Origin: Lepidonotus clava
Taxonomy: Eukaryota > Annelida > Polychaeta > Phyllodocida > Polynoidae
Assembly: GCA_936440205.1 (NCBI GenBank)
Contig: OW387140.1
Location: forward strand, 33,229,659-33,293,658
Length of the DNA stretch: 64,000 bases
Direction of reading: 5' to 3'
Under the pieces are notes generated by a model. The model saw only the letters and a list, made by a program, of their open reading frames with translations. It did no database searches and was not told where the DNA came from. Both the position numbers and the translations under genes were made by a program. Below, piece by piece: positions 1-14,500 of the stretch. Each line of letters begins with the position of its first letter. Position 1 is the first letter of the stretch.

Positions 1-169
1 AACCTCTGGAGTTACGAAGCCTACACGTTCGCCCACCTACCTACTATGGGTTTCAATTAGGCCCTAAATAAACTTCTTCGGGTTTTCCGTGGTTGCTTTC
101 TTCGTTATTAGTGGCAGGAGGGTCAGAAACGGTTATTAAACACTGACTCATTAAACTTACTCAAAGTCA

Positions 170-175
170 TTTATT
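170..175 (-). terminator. Candidate polyadenylation signal AATAAA for the NHE gene
   Basis: A minus-strand AATAAA lies about 1.0 kb downstream of the TAG stop. I saw no better-placed hexamer between the stop and this point. This is position-based inference; the true cleavage site is not visible. Confidence 0.35.
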
Positions 176-1190
176 TTCCTGCAGGCAACCTCTTGTTGTG
201 GTTCTGTGACATTTGATGGTCGAGTTCCTTCTGTTTTTTGTCCCCCTTTGGCTTGGGCCCACACAATCATTGACCAGGAGGAAAAATCGGACGGTTGTCA
301 TTCCTGAGACAACGCCGGAAGACGCGCTTCAAGAGAACCTACGTGCGCACTCACAACCTGCCCCCTGGTGGGACTTAGGGACAAAGGTCAAGGCCAGGTC
401 AACTCAAGGTCACTGAGAACTATGTCACCGAACGCTGCAGCGCAGTCACGTTTTTATGTCACATTTTTCATTAGTAACTAAGACAGGACCTAGAACAGAA
501 GGCTGGAGTAATGAGACAAGTAAAATGTCTAGCTCATCAGACACATTAATTAGAGTCGAGAGTAAAAAGGTCAATTGTGATAGAAGTTATGTTACTGTCA
601 GCTACTTCGGCATTGCATGTCCTTAGAAAAGTCTCAAAGACTAAAATCACGAGCAGAAACGCTGACATTGACACAAGGATTGAAAGTACAAAGTCTGAGT
701 CTGTCCTTATAAAGAACTTTACCACAACTAGATTGGAAACGAGATTTTTAGCATCCAATGCTTTCTATCATTACCATCGCAGTACAAAATATTTTCCATT
801 GCAAATTCAACTGCCTCTTCAACAGTATTAGTAATGTATTACTAGTACATGTACTTGTAGTTGGCAGTTTTCAATACCCCCACCCACCCCTGCTTATCCA
901 TCTGCTCTCTCCACTACAGCAGATGGAGACAGCCAGCAGATGGCGGGGCAGCAGCTGCAAGCAGCACACCACCACCAAACCCATCCAGTGAGTCGAGGCG
1001 CTGCGGCATACTGGCACCACGCCCGCTCACCTGCCAACCGCGCAGTTTTACCATAGCACGAAGCAGGGAGCCCCACGAGAGAACGGCCAGGGCAGCATCC
1101 CCTCTCCAGTGAGTCTACTGACTGAGGCTGTCTAAACCCCTAGGCCCGACACAATGGCCCTGTGTCGTCTATGCACGCTAAGTAGAGAGT
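176..1190 (-). other. Probable 3' UTR, no coding sequence recognised
   Basis: This stretch lies between the stop codon and the candidate poly(A) signal. It contains a GC-richer part around 870-1110 with CCA-rich simple sequence, and short open frames on both strands with no recognisable protein. Confidence 0.35.
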
Positions 1191-1515
1191 CTACATAGCG
1201 TGTGGGATATTTGGACTTGGGATCATTGAACTGGCCCGGGACGAGAGGTGAAAAGTGAGGTCATCTCTTTTGGGTCGGTCGGGGTGAGGGACCGCTAGGC
1301 AGTACACCTTCTCAGCTTCTGTCTCCACCTTCCTGAGGGGACTGGCTAAAATTGCCTTACTGTTATCTATAGCGGATTTTCTTTTTATATGCAGATGTGG
1401 GAGGTTCCGCCGGATCATGCGGTGTATTTCCAGAGAGGAATGTGGGTTGGCGTAAAGGGTTGCTGTTGGATTATTCATTGTGTATGTGAGGCTGGGGCCC
1501 CTGCCATTTTCATGA
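1191..1515 (-). CDS. Slc9a-like: Terminal NHE tail exon with stop codon
   Basis: An excellent acceptor (ctctttgttccctcag) precedes 1515. The exon encodes about 107 residues to a TAG at 1191-1193. [20 protein letters not shown] resembles the [20 protein letters not shown] segment of NHE1 and the related segment of NHE3, which supports assignment to the same gene. The phase matches the donor at 3878 (AG plus T). The C-terminus is SPNIPHAM; human NHE3 ends STHM, a PDZ ligand, so the similarity is suggestive only. The likely 3' UTR extends from here towards position 170. Confidence 0.75.
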
Positions 1516-4500
1516 CTGAGGGAACAAAGAGTCTGGACTGAATAAATTTCACAGAATCGTGTCTGTAGTACATATAACACTTGCAGAAATGACTGATATT
1601 TTTTGCTCACAATATTAGGAGATGTAGTTTATCCATGGGAAAGTGTGACGTTGAGGTCACATCATTTAGGCTGTATCATAGCGCCATAATCATTGTGGGT
1701 TTCCTTTGTGATCAGGGTTTGGGTTGGGCAGGGTGACTGCTGTGTAGTGGGGGGTGGGGGTACCTTCCCCCAGCCACCACCAAAGCCACCACCACCACCA
1801 GCACCACCGCTTCAGCAGGGTGGGGTGCCTGGGAGGACGCAAGCCCTCTCTTTACCCACTGCTCTCCAAGCATATCCACCATCCCTAACCGCAGTTATAA
1901 TTCACAAAAGATCCGGATGGAGACTGCACAGACAGGCACGTTCCCCGCCCCCTACTCAGGCTGAACTGACTGGGACGGTGTCTGGAAACTAGAGGTTTGG
2001 CGAGTCTGCCTTCCTCTCTCAAATAGTTTTTATGACACTGAAGGGGAAAAACGAGAACGGTTCCAGTTGAAAAACTAACGTTTAAAAGTGCAAATTGCGT
2101 TAATAACTACCCCAGCACACAGTCAGGATTGTGTGCTCACGTCGGACTCCAGGCACACAGCCCGCATAATTGACAATTATCACTTTACTAGGCTTTATAA
2201 AACAGGAGCCAAGCAGTCTGGATCAACCAAATGCTATATAACTATACTGTATTTTTCGGCTTCCCAGTGGGCAACCACTTTAAATGCCCTCTCACAGTAT
2301 TAGTGTAGGAAGTGTAGGACAACCACGTTTCAGAGTTGGGCAATTGCATGGGATCAAACCAGTCTGAGTCTATGAAACGCTAGAGGAAAGATTCGAAAAT
2401 GCCATATTCTAAATACATAGCAGTAAATGTACTGAATCATCCTAATGGCTATCATTCATGGATGCTTACTTATATATAGACACAAAGGAATGGTCATACA
2501 AGAGTACTCTTAAATATCCATGTTTATCTATAATGCTGTTAATTTGGCATAGCATATTGGATAGGCGTGGCTCAGATGATTCACCCACTTAAATAAGAGT
2601 TATATTAATATTAAATGAAGGTCGGTTTCTTTTTTCATTACCCGTTCCTTTTTGCATAACTCAAGCCTAGATGAGGGTTATTTGAAATAATTCAATAGAA
2701 GGTTATGAGTGAAACGTGATGTCCACTCTTTCTGCTTATAACGTCAGGGGCACACAACATATGGTAACTACAAGTACAACGCAGTTACTGGCACAACTTT
2801 GTCCCTAAGTAACCCGCTAACAATAGTACTTTATCAAGTGGTCCCTATCTTTAGGTTAAACCCCTGTTATCTGACCAAAATGTCATAGAATACAGGGCAT
2901 GTATTGTAACTTAACCTGGGGACCTAGAAGTAGGGGACACTATGACTACTCCTGATAGTAATGTCAGGGAAGTTATTTTTCTGCCTTGAGACTTCTAACG
3001 GCCTGACCACATCCCTTATCTTATCCTATAACGTTATTTGACTCAGACTAAGCCTAAGGTTGAGTCATACCTTAACCTTTGGATCACACCACTGACCAGG
3101 GTACCGGTTGGCTCATATAACATGTACCTTTGTCATAAGTTATATCAAGAGAGCAGGGTCTTCAGCTTATCTATCAAGTATTTGTTCTTTGTTACAGTTA
3201 CGTTCTGGTAGACATGCCTTTGAGATAACATATCAGCAAGGTACCTCGTAACTTAACCTTGAACTATTGACTTGCCTATGACTATTGCGGATGTAACTCT
3301 AGAGCTTACTTATCTTTATTATTACGCAAGGGTCAATCCAAGCTTATGGACTTTTCTTACAATCTAAGAATGAAGATTCCAATGAGGAGAAGGGAAGAGA
3401 CTCCACAGTTCCTGTTGATATCAGGGTTTGGACGGTTTGTAGATCAGTGTCGCAGTTTGGCACCACGTGTATTGGGAAAAAACAAGTGTACTTACTCACC
3501 TTTACCATGGCTTAGTCACAAAAGAGCCATGCCTGTAGAGATCCATAAAAGAATACCCTGCCATCCTTTGTGACGTCAGGTGCCCATACAAAACTGCCTA
3601 CCTTACACAACTTGACTCACCTGGCTGCGTCCTTAGAGATGGGTAAACTTTGAGCAGGGACGGATCCAGATACTTTAGAAAGGGGGGCGCCCTTATGTAA
3701 AATTTTGAGGGGCCCCTTTGCCTTTGGGGGACCAGAATTTTATATTAGAAATGTTACCAAAATTATTAGGGGGGGGGGCGCCCCCTTAACTAGGCTAAAT
3801 CCGTCCCTGCTAAGGGTGGTCCTTGGCAACGCCTTAAACTTATATCAGTGTAAATTTCAGCTTTTTAAAGCACTTACCTATTGATAATGGCCAGCTCTAA
3901 GGGGCCCAGGGCTGGGGGTGGGTCCTCGTCGGAACTCCCGCCGCACTCGCTACAACTACACGGGTCGCCCATGCTACTCCCCCCGGTGGACGACGACCGT
4001 CGGGGGCCCGGCCCCGCCTGATGGAAGCCGACGGCCACAGGCGACGGCAGGTCCGACGACGTTCCCAGGACCATGGCCGGGGGTGTAGACTTAGAGGGTG
4101 GATTTGTCAAAGAATTGGCCGTGTTTGGTGTCTCAAAGCCTGCTCCATTGACGGCGAAGACCGCGGGGACGTGGCGTGTGTCTGGGTCAGTGGATGGTGA
4201 TGATGGTGGGGGGTTTTCTGATCCCCACGCTGGTTGGGGATTTTGCACTTCTCAGCGTTCTCCTGTGGGGTTAGCAAATCCTGGACACGGGTGAATGACC
4301 CTAATATCCTCCTTGTGTTATTGTCTGTCAGATTTGTACATTTTATAGGGTGTGAGTTCTCCTAAAATGCAACCAGACTGGATAAATCAGCCAGCCGCAA
4401 CCGTGCAAACAGTCGTCCGATGTGGCGTTAACCTTGTCCGAGCTGTCGGACGCAACCTTGTCGGCTTGGAATTCCTCTCGCGAATTTCTCCTCCCGAGTG

Positions 4501-5509
4501 GCGTATCGCGAATAAATACGGCCAAGACTTGGCTGGGGGACAGATTAAAGTCCACTGATACTGGATCTTGATTGGAGTTGGTCTGGTGAGGGCTTTCGGG
4601 GGCCAACTGGAGGTCGAACACGACCTCCTCCTCCTCTGCTTCACTGCTGTCTACCTCCCCCTCCAGCCGTCACCGAGCAACTTGGCCTGCTGCCAGCAGC
4701 CTCTGACGTCACCAAAACATGACCTAGTTACCCGGCAGGCGCCACGCAGTTGACCTACTTTGAGGCAAGCACTGCGTTTTCGCGCCACCAAATTCTCAGA
4801 AATTGAGAATTCATTCTTTGGCCTTGCCCTTCCAGTAGGCTTTAATTTTCGCCTTTACCTAGCCATTTGCCATTTTATTTGGGAGATAGATTATGAGAAG
4901 GGTCAGTCATCATTGGTGGGTTGCTGGAAGACAAAGATCTAGTGGAAGAGAAGGATGGGCACAGCCACAGGACTGGATCATGTGAACAAACCTAATCACT
5001 CCCACCAACACACCATCCCACTAAGCCTGTCCATGAACTTGTTGAAGGACAAAGGATGTGTTTCTAACTCTAAGCGATACATTCTTGTCGCACAATAGAA
5101 CTACGTTGCCAAACCTCTAGGCTAAAGTGCGTATTCCAAGACTGTTTCAGATTTATGGATTGTTGTAGCTATCAATTCACGTTAGATCTACATCAAAGAC
5201 ATCATAATGTATGTGACTGTGAGGCCAGGGGTAGGGGGCCAGGTGACCCCCCCTCCCTCCCTCCCCGGCCCCCTCATCTCTTGTTGCTCATGACCCCCCC
5301 CCCCCCCCACACACACACACACCCTTTTTTTCCCCTCTTTTTTAAAAAAAAATTTTTTTCGTTTCTTCAGATGTGTGTGCCCCCTACATAGGTCCTATTC
5401 CTAGATCCGTCCTCAATAATCATTAGAAATATCTACATCTTAGAAAATTCATTAGTTCAGACTAGATTATAAGTTAGCCCTATAGGCTGGCCGACATTGA
5501 AGGGGCATA

Positions 5510-5570
<61 letters not shown>

Positions 5571-8500
5571 CCTATATATATATACCATGCAGGAGCCTGG
5601 AAAGAGGGTAAGGAGGGAAGGGCCCTGAAAGCATGCAATTAAGAACTCTCTGTAAACAATAAGAATTGCTGATTTCAACAACTGGTCATCCTCTGCTAAA
5701 TCTGTTTCTGTTCACGTCGCATGGCTTATTATAATTTTCTTTGCATCCTGCACACTTTCATTTGTAGTCGATGTACGCAAAGTCAGGCTGACAACAGATG
5801 CCCATCCTAGCAATCATAACAGTGGGTGGGTGTAGCCAATTACATGTATTTATACTTGCATTGGTGGTTTTATCTCCAATTTTATTCTGTCCTTAGCTGT
5901 CCATTCTCGATCCAATGGCCAGTATTTTAGGTCTGCCCCGGGGCTCTGGACAGAATGAAATACAGGCCCATGTTCATGTGGCGTGTGCAGCACAAGTATC
6001 GATCCAAAACAGTAAGGTAAAACTTGGTGACACTATCACTTACGGTCTTCGTGTATGAATAGGTGTGGCTTGCCTTCATACGTAGAGGTCTATACATATT
6101 GTCGTAGCAATCCTTAGTCACTTAAGTCTTTTGTGTTTATAATGCAAACGCAATTGAATTATAAGTGTGTTCTAAGATTTTAGGACTAGCACACCAATTT
6201 TCTTTGAAGACGAATAAACGGTATGGTGCGTTTATTCATCAAATATACACCTATTTGCAAGACTCCGAGTCACTTCTTGAAATGAATATCATCGTTTCAT
6301 ATAACCCTTTCCTTCATGTGTGTGAACGATTTTGCAAGCTGTCAGTCGCGGCAGGCTTGACCCATCACTGTACGGACAAAAGTGGCCAAAAATAAAGCCA
6401 CTTAAACACAGTGTCTCTCTACTTATATATATATGATCACGTGATTGTATACTTACCTCCTGGCGGTTATCCGATTAAAGGGCAAACGCGCGGACTAAGT
6501 ACAGCTAAGTTTCTTACCTGTATAATATATACTTGATCCCACTAAAGCTGGAGAGATCTCAGCGGTAGTCCAAAACATGTAAAACGTAGGCCTACATATC
6601 GCACTGGTTCAGAAACTACGTGCGCACACCCCGGTATACATGGACGGAATGAGATGCCCTTTAAACTTTAAATGCGGATTGTTACAGGTCATGACCTCGA
6701 ACCTAACAAAAAAGCCTGGGAGGAGGGTCTATAAATAGAACCCCCATTTGTGCATACATCTGCATACCAAAAGGGACACCCTTCACTGACCCTCCGCGGT
6801 CCCTGCGTCTAAAAGGGTGCATTTCAAGCACCCTCCTTAACTTGGTTAACCAAGCAATGCACTCAATAACTAAGGGTTTGAGGTTTTGTCGAACAAGTAT
6901 CGACGTTTTCTTACACATTTTACTAAGTTAACAATACATCCTATTTATGATGTTTGCAGTTCGTCAACTATATCTTATAAATCTAGTGAAATCTGAAAGC
7001 AAATTCAACAGAAGCCAGTTTACAGTAAAATAAAACCATTAAAAAGATTCCCTTGAGTATGAATATTATGATTATCAATAACTCTAACATAAAGCTATAG
7101 CTACCAATTTGTAGTATTCTTAATATCATACAATACTTTGATATCCCATCCAGACAGTCAGACTGAACTTACAAAAAAAGACCAGTCCAGAAATACCGAT
7201 CAAATAATCATGGAGGTATTATCATAGAGAAAATATAGATTCATATCTCCACGTGTGCTAGCGGAGTTCTATTTCGGGCACTCACCCAATGCTCGCCATG
7301 CTGTCCATGGATTGTGCGCTGCTCGCACGTGACATGACCGCGAACAAGCCACCAAAGCTCTTCATCGTGTCGCCGATTCCTTCCGAGATGAACGAGCTGC
7401 AGAGTGAGGGGCAACACATTAATTTAACAATGAGGTAAAAATATCAGATTTTGTATTTCTTGTTTTTACATAATAATAAAATGTTACGTCTAGAATTATC
7501 GACAGATTTCCACAAATTAATTTGAGAGTGGGTATGAAATAGTATGGAGGTGGATTTGGTCAAATTTGAAACACACGAACTTTTATTTCTAGGGAAAATG
7601 TTGACGTTCTCAAATCATATTTTGCATATTGGCTGATAAATATATGGGTCCATGCTGTTCATGAGCCGAATATATACAGATTCTGCTGACTCAATACATG
7701 CACAATTAAAGGCAATATAATCATAATGCAGGCGACCCAAACAACAGTGTACATTACCGTAATTTAGGAATTGGTAGTATGATGACTAAATAGTCAGTAT
7801 TCATATACTAGGACACAATCTAGAACCGGCTCTCTTTATAGCATAATAGTTTCGTATCCGTTCTCGCATTTATTTCTGACTAAACATTTCCCATTTCATG
7901 ATAAATATCCACCAGCGTTTGGGATCTAATTAAAAAACGGCTAGTAAAAATTAAAGCCGTCCGATAAATTGATACTCCATATTCTTTCTAACTGTTTAAA
8001 GTTCATAACAATTATTATTTTTAAGCTGGCCTTACAATTTTAGCTTCTGTCATAAGTAACGTGGTCCCATTTATAATAGGCGCTTTCATTGAGTGTATAA
8101 GGTACAAAGGATAACATTAGCAGTTTTCTCACCTTTTCTTCGCTAGGTATTCCTGCGCGTCCCTCTCGTTGAGTTTGTGGAAGACGCTGATGATGGACAT
8201 ACCCCGGAAACGGGCAGCCCCCTTCCGCAGGACCACAGGTTTGATGTACATGTTGTCAATCTTCTGGAATCTAAAGCCGATGAAAAAGACAGTAAATATT
8301 GTACAATTGATAATGAGGTCTGATGTGGACCTTTTATATTCCCTGATAACCCTGAAGAGTATGTTGACTTTTTTTTAATAAGTCCACAATTTTACGTACA
8401 ATTCGAGGTTAACGTTCTCTTCCAGTTGATGCATGCAGTTTGCACCCGGCGTGTTTGATATGGAAAGGAATATAATGGATTGACAATCCTGGACTTAGTC

Positions 8501-11500
8501 TATATGGCATGACGATGACAAAAAGCGATATGCATGGGGCATGATGATAAGATTTATAAATAAATTATTACTTCCGGTAAACAGAATATTTGATGTCATT
8601 TGCCATGCATAAAAATTACGGTGTATTGAATAATATTATATTGGACCTTTTGTACAGCTGTATGTATGTACTGTAAAAATAATGAATGTTTATTATTCTT
8701 CGTTCAAATTATCTGGCGTGCCAGTAATATATAACGTACTGGGGTCGTATATTACATATAGATACATGCAATACTCATCTTACCGTGCTCGTAACTCGTG
8801 ATGTCCAAAATGTCCGGTGATGTCCTCAATTCCTGCCATCGTATGGTCAATAAGCTGGAAAACAAATAGTAATTACCATACAGTTTTTCTTTAAAATTTG
8901 ATTCTTCATTCTTCATTTCATTCAGAAGCAGGAAACAGAATAATGTCTTATACTTTCTGATGTCAATGCCCTAACACTGCACTACCCACGTGTACCTTAT
9001 AATCATAACAACTGAGTAAATCAAATTAAGTCGCTTGGTGTTTGATTTCCGTACCCCAAAATGGTTACAACACTGCGAGAGTACCTAATAATTCCAGTGA
9101 GTTGAAAATGGAATGCTTCTATCTATAATCAATATGGTCAGAAATATTCCCCAAACACTTAGATTCTAAAAATACACCATCGGCACATTTCAAGCACATC
9201 ACTATAATTTTATTAGTCATGATATGTCCCTAACTCTTAAGATAATATTATGTGTTTAGCATGACAAATATTTATCATAATTCTTATTTTCACGCATTTA
9301 ACCTTACGTATGATAAATTACATGCGTTTATAAAAACATATTTTCTTTCTGTTTGCTCATAATTTTGACTGACAAACAGAAATTGGCTTTTGTGATATAA
9401 TATTATGGTAAGCCACTCGAGACGTCTTCCAGAAAGTATGTAAGTCGTAATTTGGGTGGGTCTTCTATTGTACTCCTACCTCTCACCTATCCTATTGGGT
9501 GGATCGTATTATATAAACCACTAAAGTGGATGGCGTCTCACCAATCACCTCTGGGGGAGTGGGTGGCTATGTTATTGTTATGTTGTATCGCAGGTACCGA
9601 CAGGTTGGACCAGGTGCCAGCTCCTCCAGTACCCTTCCAGTACCCCTCCACACACCCTGGAGTTTACATCGACATACCTGGTTGCTTTACATAGACAGGG
9701 TGGGCTAAAAACAACCCGTCCCTCCCCCCCACGCCTTACCAACCACCGGCATCCTCACGGAGAAAAAGAGTAACGCTCGATAGCAAACAGATAAAGAACC
9801 CCACTGAAGGGGTGGTGGCGCAAAACACCGCTTAAAATGGGCGTGGTATTATTAGATATGTTGACCTTGGGAGTGGTGGTATTCAGCAATGTGGGTGGGG
9901 GACATATCAATCAATCAAATAATAATAAACAATTTTTTAACATGAAATATCTCCCCAATAATTAGATTAACGCATGCATCCATACGTCTTTATTATGATT
10001 CATGTGGTTTATGATTACATTATTTTTAGGGCCATTTTCTCAATATCATTAGTTGTCCTTTTGCAATATTAATATTCCTATGTTATCAATATCATTTGGT
10101 AAATGAGGATTAGGCCTAACTCTTGTGACCAAAAATATTCACAAGAACCAAGATACGGGTTTATGTAACTGAACCACCGGCTATTTCCCTGCTCATGCCA
10201 CCAGAACTGGGTCACAGTGAGCTGCTTATGAGCTGCTCCTACCGGCGGTAAGGGAGTGCTCTCGGGTTAGGGTGAGCAGATATTGGCAAAGAGCCACAAC
10301 AACAAAGCCCTCCGTCGGCCAGGAGATATAAACAGGCTTGTTATCGTCCGTAAATAATGTGCACAGATGATATACCTAGGGTAAAGATAAACGAGTGGAG
10401 CCGTGGCCTCCCACAACCCAAAGAGCACCCTGATTGGTTCAACCCATGACACACCCTCAACCCTTGACAGTGCAATCTCAACCCTTGATACATCATGAAT
10501 CCCTGACACACCCTCATGCCCTGACACAACCTACATCACCAACATTCTCTCGATCCCTGACACACCCTCAACCCTTGACAGTGCTACCTCAACCGTTGAC
10601 ACAACCTGGCACAACCTAAAGACCTGACACACCCTTGATCACTGACACCCTGTCAATCCCTGACACATCCTCAATCCCTTGACACCTGACAACCCCCATC
10701 CCACCCTGCGACACATCCTCAACCATTGGCACATCCTCAACCCTTGACACATCATCTATCACAGACATAACCCCAACCCTGGCTATTCAACCAAACCCCT
10801 AACAACCCCAAAACCCCTGACACTCCTTCAACTCCTGACACCCCCAGCCCCAGCCCGCCAGTAAACCTAAAGTAACCCCTGGCAATGTATCCTAAACCAG
10901 CAACATCCTCTTTTCTTGAATACCTTCATAAACCGGTATTTGATTACATATTATTATAGTGGGGTTTGTTAAGGTCATTTTTTTGAGAAATCGTTACGCG
11001 GCGGATAAAAGCACCAAATTTGGTATGAGGCACCTCTGAGGCATAACTATCAAATCTGGAAGGGGAGCCACGTTGAAATATCAATAGGACGGATGTGGGG
11101 GCCAAAAAACCAATATGGCCGACTTTTACTATAAAAATTCTTATATCTCAGCTTCTAAAAAGACTAAAGAGACATGGTTGGTGTCAAAATTGAGGGATTA
11201 TGGGTCAGGGAATTCAATTATCTATGTTTCAAGTCAATGCGGAAATCCAAAATCCAAGATGGCTGACCAATTTTGAGAAATATTATGATTTTTAGTAACT
11301 AAGGCATAAGGCCAGGGGAAATGGTTCCAATATCAGTTGTTGATAGCCTAGAGGGCTCAATAAATATGATATTCATCCAATACAACACCATAAATTTCAA
11401 AATGGCTGAATTCATTAGCATGATGCCTTTGATAATGACCGCTGGATTCCAAAATAATTCAAAAGAAAGGATATAGACTTTACTCTTTTTCCACAAGATT

Positions 11501-14500
11501 TCTTGATTTCATTTGGTATAATGATCCCCTGGGACCCCTTCATTGAATTTAAAAGGGGAGCCACCTTGAAATATCAATATAACCTGGACGTGAGCCAAAA
11601 ATCCAATATGGCCGACTTTTATTGAAATAATCTTATATCTCAGCTTCTGAAATGCCTAGAAACACATTGCTATTGTCCAAATTGGTAGATTATAGGACAG
11701 GGAATTAAATTATTTACCTTTCGTATCTATACAATAGGTCTAATCGAAGCTAACCAAAAGTTTTGGTTAAATACCTTAAATTTCAAATGCTAAAAATATA
11801 CAAAATTTGTCAAAATTTCATTTTGGTATTTCAAGATGGCTCCCCTTCTAGATTCAATAGTTATGCCTCAGAGGTGCCTCATGCAAAATTTGGTGCTTTT
11901 ATCCGCCGCGTAACGAAAAAGTTGTTAACAGACCCCACTATTAAGAGACGTACATGAAATGATAAAAAAAAAAACCGACTTTAGATATATTTTCAGTTGA
12001 TTATCCATCAATGTCAATTGTATCTCAACTGCATAACAAACACCACAAAAAAACATGTTTTCAGTTGAGATAGCAGTTTCCATACAAACAACATAATTCA
12101 CCGACTTTTAACAGCATACACAAAACAGGAATGCGAGACATACGAAATCATATATCCTTTGGCCTAATCGTTCGAAAAGTGTCACGCATGTTTATGTGCC
12201 TGAGCCGTCTTTCACTTTTGTTCCGGCCCTTCCAGTCCACCTGGTTCCGGAATTAAGAAACGGTATAACACGTATGACGTTGGTCGAGGTTTTGTCTGCT
12301 TCTCGAAAACCGAATGTAGTGTTGTTGATGCCAACTCACCATTGAATTACAATACACTGGGTAAATTAATTACTGAACTGACATTGAACCCTAGAAGTAT
12401 GACCGATGTTTCACCTGTGCGACTATGAGGGAACATAGGCCTATTCTAGGCCCATTGTTTATTGTTGATGTAAGATCAAAGATGTCAGGTAAAATATTCA
12501 TATTTTTTTCTGTTAGACAGCTGGTGTGTTCCTTGATTCAGATGTAGGTATAAGGTGCCAAAAATACAATAAAAATAGATGTCTGTTCACACTGTTTATT
12601 GCAACAGAAAGGCATTGAATAGAGCGATTTGTTAAGCATGGTGTAATGATATCATGAACTTTTGATCGGATTATTGATCAGGACGTGTGGGTACTTCTCA
12701 CTCAAACAACCTCTGCCCGGAGCACAACACAAAAGTTGCATAACGCCCACATGGAACAGGATCAATATTTTGACGCCACGTCCATCAACACTATAGGTTG
12801 TAGCTGTGAGCTGAAGCTGTGACATCTATGGGGAATATAGTGGTTATATGTGTATGCTGTTGTAGCTGTGAGTTAAAGCTGTGACATCTATACAGTGGTT
12901 ATTATTATGCATGTGTGATGTTGTAGCTGTGAAATCTATGGGGAATACAATGATTATGTCTGCGTACATCTGTTGGCAACACGATGAAGACAACCAAATA
13001 CTTGGGACTACTTGGACTTAACCTGGCTTTACTGAAAGTTAAATTGAAGAAAATTTAGAACAGTTGGCTGGATCGAGTTTCGAGCCGTTTGGTGATCGGG
13101 CGTTCAAGTTATTGTTTTCTTATAGCAGCTTAGAGAGGAGGGTAACTATAAGGAAATCTGAATTCTTATGGTTAATAGAAATAACTAGGGGCCTACACTG
13201 TATCTGTCTGTGTTTTTTGGGGAAGTTTTTTCTTATTTTTCTTAAAATGTCTTTTCTGAATTGATAACTTAATTAAAGATCACGGAAATTTGATTAACTG
13301 AATTATGTCCATTTATTTGGCAGTTATACTAATTGAGAGGCAATGACGTGCATGGCTTTCCAAGAATACGTCTAGCCTCAGCTTATACCGTCATCCAACG
13401 TATCAAATAGTATTGCATAAGATCAACATGTTTATGGTACAATCATGCTAGAGGCCTATTGAAACGATGATAGTTGGTGTCCGTGGGTGGACGGTTATTA
13501 TTGTAATAGTGTACCAAGGTACTGTCAGACCATTATGTGAGGATAATCTTGAGCAAAACAACTATTCACCCTATCATAACAGAACTATCCCATACAGGTA
13601 GCCTCACAATAGATCCTTACAATTAGGAAAGATTTCTTGAGAGCTGATCAATTAGAAAATGTACATTTTTGATAACCACAGGGGAAAATTGTTGGTACAG
13701 GACAATGAATCCGTCCGGTTTATGTACGTCACATCCCTTATAAAGCCGCCCCCTCACGTCGTGAGCTGCTCATTAATTAGTTTGAGCTGCTCGTGAGGTG
13801 TTGTAGGCGTTGCCCGGGCGATGGCCCTCCTAACGGCTCCTTCTACAGGTGAGGACTTGGCCGGCTGTGTACTGCTTTTAGTACGCAGGTGAGGAAAACA
13901 CCGGCGGGAACTGAAGGAACTAGGTCGATATGGAGGAGGTACGGACAGGTATAGGTAGAAGAGGTAGGCTCGGGTAGGCTGCACTTGGCATGTTTTCATA
14001 GCAGATATTGTATGGCCTTGTTACAAGTTTACGGGGATTTTCAAAGGCTGCATTAGCAAGAAATTTCAGAGGGGGGGGGGGGGTGTGCACCTTACGATTC
14101 AAATTTCACATCAGAAAGTACAATTTGGCAAACCAAAAAATTAATAATTGGCATGCGCCTCAAATTGCTCGATCTCCCCTTAATCCGTCCATGATTTTTG
14201 AAATTCAAAAATCGACCACAAAGGTCAAATTCAAACAGGCATTGAGAAAACATCTCAATGACACTTAAGTAGACCAATTCGCATGTCCATCGACAAAGAT
14301 TAAGTATAATACTATGTAAATTCGTTTCCAGAACCATTGAGGGTTCTATTACAGTAAATGTTCTATAATATCATCTTGTCCATCTTATTGTAACTCATTA
14401 TCATACCCGTTCAACTGGAAGAACACTACAACTGTATGTGAAGTTGCTTATAATAAAAAATAAAAAAATAAAAAAAGATTTTGTGGATAAATAGATCATA

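Larger units (their letters stand above)
4647..7285 (-). other. NHE tail intron, no gene recognised
   Basis: This intron runs about 2.6 kb. It holds a low-complexity C-rich, (CA)n and T-rich patch at about 5240-5360 and a (TA)n tract at 5507-5585. Short open frames here, including one at 6703-6918, resemble no known protein. Confidence 0.5.

Noticed and set aside
10434-10619. Proline/histidine-rich open frame
   Set aside because: It is a translation of the minisatellite at 10440-10870.
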